From Saprospiraceae bacterium (GTDB lineage: Bacteria; Bacteroidota; Bacteroidia; Chitinophagales; Saprospiraceae), in the NCBI GenBank assembly GCA_016719855.1, contig JADJYH010000089.1:1-16859 (forward strand): a stretch of 16,859 nt of DNA, given 5' to 3'. Of this stretch, positions 13,713 to 16,859 are shown in pieces (within the stretch, counting starts at the first letter, position 1; each line of letters begins with the position of its first letter). The notes under the pieces were generated by a model. That model saw nothing but the letters and a program-made list of their open reading frames with translations, was not told the origin of the DNA and ran no database searches. The translations under genes and the position numbers were made by a program.

Positions 13713-15569
13713 ATGATAGTTCAACCCGCCAAACGCCTCGACAACATCCAAGAGTACTATTTTTCAAAAAAGCTCAAGGAAATAGCTGCGATGCGCAGCC
13801 AAGGCATTGACGTGCTGAACCTCGGCATCGGCAGCCCCGACCTGCCGCCGCTGACGGAGGTATCGAAGCTGCTCGGCGAGCAAAGCTGTTTGCCAGACGT
13901 ACACGCCTACCAGAGCTACGTCGGGATTCCAGAGCTTCGCAATGCTTTTGCAGCGTGGTACGGGCGTTTTTTTGGGGTAAAACTCGACCCTGCAAGCGAG
14001 GTGTTGCCGCTCATCGGCTCCAAAGAAGGCATCATGCACATCGCCATGACCTTCCTCGAACCCGGCGACGTGGCGCTCGTGCCAAATCCTGGCTACCCGA
14101 CCTACCGGGCGGCCTCGGAACTGGCCGGGGCCGAGGTCGTCGAGTTCCCACTGACAGCGGAGAACGGCTGGCTGCCCGACCTCGATGCATTGGAACAGAC
14201 CGACCTGAGACGTGTGAAAATCTTATGGGTCAACTACCCCAACATGCCTACGAGCGCACATGCGAATGCCCCTTTTTTTGAAAAACTAATCGCCTTCGGA
14301 AAACGGCACAACATCCTGATAGTTAACGACAACCCCTACAGCTTCATCCTCAACGACGACCACCTGAGCCTGCTCTCCGTGCCCGGTGCGATGGACGTGG
14401 CATTGGAACTGAACTCCCTGAGCAAGTCGCACAATTTGGCGGGCTGGCGGGTCGGCGTTTTGGCGGGTCGGGCGGACTACCTCGGCCATGTCGTGCGGTT
14501 CAAGAGCAACATGGACAGCGGCATGTTCAAGCCCGTGCAGTTGGCAGCAGCCTTGGCACTGCAAGCCACGCCGGAATGGTACGAAAACCTGAACGCCATT
14601 TACCGCCAACGGCGGGAAAAAGCCTATGAACTGCTCGACTTGCTCGGCTGCGTTTGGGAGACAGGGGCAACAGGGATGTTCGTTTGGGCGAAAGTGCCAA
14701 GCCAATACCAAAATGGCTACGAACTGACGGATTTGCTGCTGAACGAAGCACATGTTTTCATCACGCCCGGTGGTATTTTTGGGTCGAATGGAGACGGGTA
14801 CGTGCGGGTGTCGCTGTGCAGCAAAGAAACTGTTTTTGAAATTGCCATTTCAAGGGTGAAGAAAGTGGAACCAGTCACGGCGCTTGAGCGACGGTTTGGC
14901 ATGCCCGAAGGCAAATTGCAACGCCCGAGGGGCATCCTCATGACGCCGCGGATTGCCTTCGGCAATGACAAAAACGACGACAACCGTGACATCGCAGATT
15001 GTCTTCAATTACATGAAATCGAAAATGACCATTACCATGGGTTGCCCAACCGCCCCCAGTTCGTGGCGACGCACCCGATGGCAGGCACGGAGCACAGCGG
15101 CATCGAGGCGGCCATTCCGAGGCTCTTCGATGGAAAATACACCGTTATTTGTGAAGCAGAAAAAAGTAGCCCGGTTGCTGTGGCGTTGGTGGAGAAAATG
15201 TACCAGTCGCTGAACATGAAAATAGCCAAGCTGAACGGGCAGGATCATGACGTACACACGGCCTACGTGTCGCACATCTCGCACATCAGCTCGTTTGCCC
15301 TGGCGCTGACCGTGCTGGAAAAAGAGCGGGACGAACAGGCGATTTTCGAGCTGGCGAGCAGCGGATTTGCGTCTACGGTGCGCTTGGCGAAAAGCTCGCC
15401 GGAGATGTGGACGCCCATTTTCCGCCAAAACCGTGACAACGTGCTGGATGTTTTGGATGAGCATATCAGCGTGCTGTCCCGCTTCCGGAGTTTGTTGATA
15501 AAAAAGGATTTTGAGGCGCTTCACCAGTTGATGGTGGAGGCCAACGGAATCCGCAAAATATTACCTTGA
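13713..15569 (+). CDS. PLP aminotransferase joined to a prephenate dehydrogenase lacking its NAD-binding domain
   Basis: One open frame of 618 residues. Residues 1 to about 385 are a class I/II aminotransferase, probably the aromatic one: NLGIGSPDLPP, VPNPGYPTYR, NYPNMPT, NDNPYSFIL and LSKSHNLAGWRVG with the PLP Lys238. Residues about 445-618 are the C-terminal half of prephenate dehydrogenase (TyrA): ATHPMAGTEHSG with the catalytic His454, YVSHISHISSF, FASTVRLAKSSPEMW and NVLDVLDEHI. The Rossmann NAD-binding half, normally about 130-150 residues with GLGLIGGS, is absent. Between lie about 60 residues without family character. In another frame there, MKSKMTIT at 15014-15037 looks like the start of a normal TyrA, cut off just before the GxGxxG loop. 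So I infer two former genes, tyrA having lost roughly 400 bp, by real deletion or misassembly. The TyrA part should not oxidise prephenate alone. Confidence 0.8.
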   Translation: MIVQPAKRLDNIQEYYFSKKLKEIAAMRSQGIDVLNLGIGSPDLPPLTEVSKLLGEQSCLPDVHAYQSYVGIPELRNAFAAWYGRFFGVKLDPASEVLPLIGSKEGIMHIAMTFLEPGDVALVPNPGYPTYRAASELAGAEVVEFPLTAENGWLPDLDALEQTDLRRVKILWVNYPNMPTSAHANAPFFEKLIAFGKRHNILIVNDNPYSFILNDDHLSLLSVPGAMDVALELNSLSKSHNLAGWRVGVLAGRADYLGHVVRFKSNMDSGMFKPVQLAAALALQATPEWYENLNAIYRQRREKAYELLDLLGCVWETGATGMFVWAKVPSQYQNGYELTDLLLNEAHVFITPGGIFGSNGDGYVRVSLCSKETVFEIAISRVKKVEPVTALERRFGMPEGKLQRPRGILMTPRIAFGNDKNDDNRDIADCLQLHEIENDHYHGLPNRPQFVATHPMAGTEHSGIEAAIPRLFDGKYTVICEAEKSSPVAVALVEKMYQSLNMKIAKLNGQDHDVHTAYVSHISHISSFALALTVLEKERDEQAIFELASSGFASTVRLAKSSPEMWTPIFRQNRDNVLDVLDEHISVLSRFRSLLIKKDFEALHQLMVEANGIRKILP

Positions 15570-15754
15570 AATCAAGAAAAAGGAGAAAGGAGAAAGTAAA
15601 AAGTGGGGCAGAGGGCTGCAAGTTGGCCAGTTCCCGCGAATATTGACATTTTTAATCAAGGAAAAGGAAAGTAAAAGGAGGTGATAACTGCAAATTTGCC
15701 AGTTTCTGGACCCCACTTTTTCCTTTGTACTTTTTCCTTTTACCTTTAAAAAGC
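15570..15754. repeat. Two imperfect repeat units and a palindrome before the DAHP synthase gene
   Basis: Unit 1 begins AATCAAGAAAAAGGAG near 15571 and unit 2 begins AATCAAGGAAAAGG near 15654. Each continues with a purine-rich AAAGTAAAA stretch and then TGCAAnTTnGCCAGTT (15618-15632 and 15689-15704). Unit 2 contains an almost perfect palindrome, AACT-GCAAATTTGC-c-AGTT (15686-15704). AAAAAGTGGGG near 15598-15608 is the complement of CCCCACTTTTT at 15711-15721, making a large imperfect inverted repeat of purine-rich against pyrimidine-rich DNA. No clean promoter box is seen; no gene. Confidence 0.65.
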
Positions 15755-16834
15755 ATGACTTTTCAACCTGTTTTCGACAAAATCGAGCGCCCGGTACTCA
15801 TTGCCGGGCCGTGCAGCGCCGAGACGGAGGCGCAAGTCATGGAGACTGCTCACGGTCTGGCCGCACAGGGCATTGACCTATACCGGGCGGGCATCTGGAA
15901 GCCCCGCACGAAGCCGGGTGGCTTCGAGGGCGTGGGCACGGAGGGGCTGGCCTGGCTGCAACGGGTGAAGCAGGAAGTGGGTTTGAAAACCACGACCGAG
16001 GTGGCCAACACGCAACACGTTTTTGAGGCGCTGAAGTACGGCATTGATGTGCTGTGGATTGGTGCCCGCACGACGGTGAACCCGTTTTCGGTGCAGGAAG
16101 TGGCCGATGCGCTGGCGGGCGTGGACATCCCGATTTTGATAAAAAATCCAGTAAATGCTGACTTGAAGCTCTGGATGGGCGCCATCGAGCGCATCTACAA
16201 GGCGGGCATCAAGCGCATTGCGGCGGTACACCGGGGCTTCTCGGTGCATGGCGAGACGAAGTTCCGGAACGCCCCGCTCTGGCAATTGCCGATTGAGCTG
16301 AAACGGCAGTTCCCCGACCTGCAAATCATCTGCGACCACAGCCATATCTGCGGTCGGCGGGACATCTTGGCACCCATTGCGCAGCAAGCCCTCGACCTCG
16401 GCTACGATGGCCTGATGACGGAGGTACATCCTCGGCCAGACGAAGCTTGGAGCGACGCCGAACAGCAAATCACTCCGTTCACCTACGGCGAAATGGTACG
16501 CAACCTGACTGCCCGCAAGCTGACGACGACCAATGCGGATTTCTTGAAGTCGCTAGATTACTTGCGCCACCAAATTGATGAGCTGGACGATAGGCTGATG
16601 CAATTGCTAGGCTCCCGGATGAAGCTGGCTGACCAGATTGGCGAGTACAAAAAGCAGAACAATATTTCCATTTACCAACCAAGTCGCTGGAACGAGATTC
16701 TGGAACAGGCGATGGAAAAAGGTGCGGCGCTCGGCCTGAGCGGGGAGTTCGTGGAGGCGGTACTGAAGGCGATACACGAGGAGAGCATAGGCCACCAGTC
16801 AAAGGTGATGAATGAGAAAGCGGCGGTTGAATGA
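15755..16834 (+). CDS. aroF: Bifunctional DAHP synthase / chorismate mutase (type II)
   Basis: 359 residues. The N-terminal type I DAHP synthase (about 1-255) joins phosphoenolpyruvate and erythrose 4-phosphate, the entry step of the shikimate pathway. Its motifs are LIAGPCSAE (15-23), AGIWKPRTKPGG (45-56), WIGARTT, LIKNPVN, HRGFS and CDHSHICGRRD. The C-terminal AroQ chorismate mutase (about 265-350) makes prephenate: YLRHQIDELDDRLMQLLGSR, IGEYKK and IHEESIGHQ carry the usual Arg, Lys and Glu positions. Fusion in this order is known in Bacteroidota, where the mutase domain can also mediate prephenate feedback on the synthase. The start is the ATG at 15755; the frame upstream runs through repeat sequence. 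Last gene seen in the operon; the window ends 25 nt later. The symbol is by family convention. Confidence 0.93.
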   Translation: MTFQPVFDKIERPVLIAGPCSAETEAQVMETAHGLAAQGIDLYRAGIWKPRTKPGGFEGVGTEGLAWLQRVKQEVGLKTTTEVANTQHVFEALKYGIDVLWIGARTTVNPFSVQEVADALAGVDIPILIKNPVNADLKLWMGAIERIYKAGIKRIAAVHRGFSVHGETKFRNAPLWQLPIELKRQFPDLQIICDHSHICGRRDILAPIAQQALDLGYDGLMTEVHPRPDEAWSDAEQQITPFTYGEMVRNLTARKLTTTNADFLKSLDYLRHQIDELDDRLMQLLGSRMKLADQIGEYKKQNNISIYQPSRWNEILEQAMEKGAALGLSGEFVEAVLKAIHEESIGHQSKVMNEKAAVE

Positions 16835-16857
16835 TTGACGATTTTGGATTGACGATT
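16833..16857. repeat. Direct repeat of GATTGACGATT
   Basis: GATTGACGATT occurs at 16833-16843 and again at 16847-16857, with a period of 14 nt, starting inside the DAHP synthase stop codon and running to the window edge. It may continue outside the window. Confidence 0.7.
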
Positions 16858-16859
16858 GA

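Noticed and set aside
13713..15569. A genuine new bifunctional aminotransferase/prephenate dehydrogenase
   Set aside because: Not accepted as established because the NAD-binding half is missing and a separate TyrA start seems visible out of frame; kept as a finding to test.
1..16859. CRISPR array, phage, insertion sequence or defence system
   Set aside because: No regularly spaced repeats, transposase, integrase, or toxin/nuclease defence genes were seen; the genes are mostly housekeeping.

Overview
The window looks like a chromosomal segment from a member of the Bacteroidota. The evidence is a set of promoter-like sites of the phylum's type (TTG, about 20 nt, TAnnTTTG), almost no Shine-Dalgarno sites, and families typical of the phylum: a DUF5723-like outer-membrane protein, a DUF6913-like protein next to dapA, and a DAHP synthase fused to chorismate mutase. 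The moderately GC-rich coding regions and AT-rich gaps would suit the Saprospiria, but that is a guess.

Layout. Positions 28-4708 (+) carry a sugar-phosphate nucleotidyltransferase, tadA, a membrane-anchored endonuclease/exonuclease/phosphatase protein overlapping dgkA, and a DUF5723-like protein. A thiolase (4800-5978, +) follows, then a gap of about 590 nt with a promoter, a small anti-sigma-type ATPase and ybeY. Positions 7619-12054 (-) hold, in transcription order, accA, a DUF6913-like protein, dapA, odhB and an unknown membrane protein. A divergent promoter region leads to tRNA-Asp (+). From 12438 to the end of the window is an aromatic amino acid operon: pheA, a PLP aminotransferase joined to a truncated prephenate dehydrogenase, and DAHP synthase/chorismate mutase.

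Most interesting feature. The roughly 310 nt leader of the aromatic operon holds two consecutive attenuator modules. Each has a very short ORF packed with aromatic codons (MNLYSNNFWFSFYFYGQP and MSTNQTSFLWFFIFSGVLP), a G-rich strand directly at or after the stop codon that can pair with the 5' arm of a downstream terminator, and a strong GC hairpin with a U tract. A good promoter lies before the first module and none was found between them. This reads as tandem ribosome-mediated attenuation: Phe, Tyr and Trp codons in the first module, Phe and Trp in the second, in series ahead of pheA.

Other points. pheA, odhB and the DUF5723-like gene are broken by single-base shifts at or beside short homopolymers that restore conserved protein when corrected. 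They are probably sequencing errors, not true pseudogenes. The prephenate dehydrogenase lacks its whole NAD-binding half, a larger lesion that could be real or an assembly artefact. Several inverted and direct repeats occupy the gaps.
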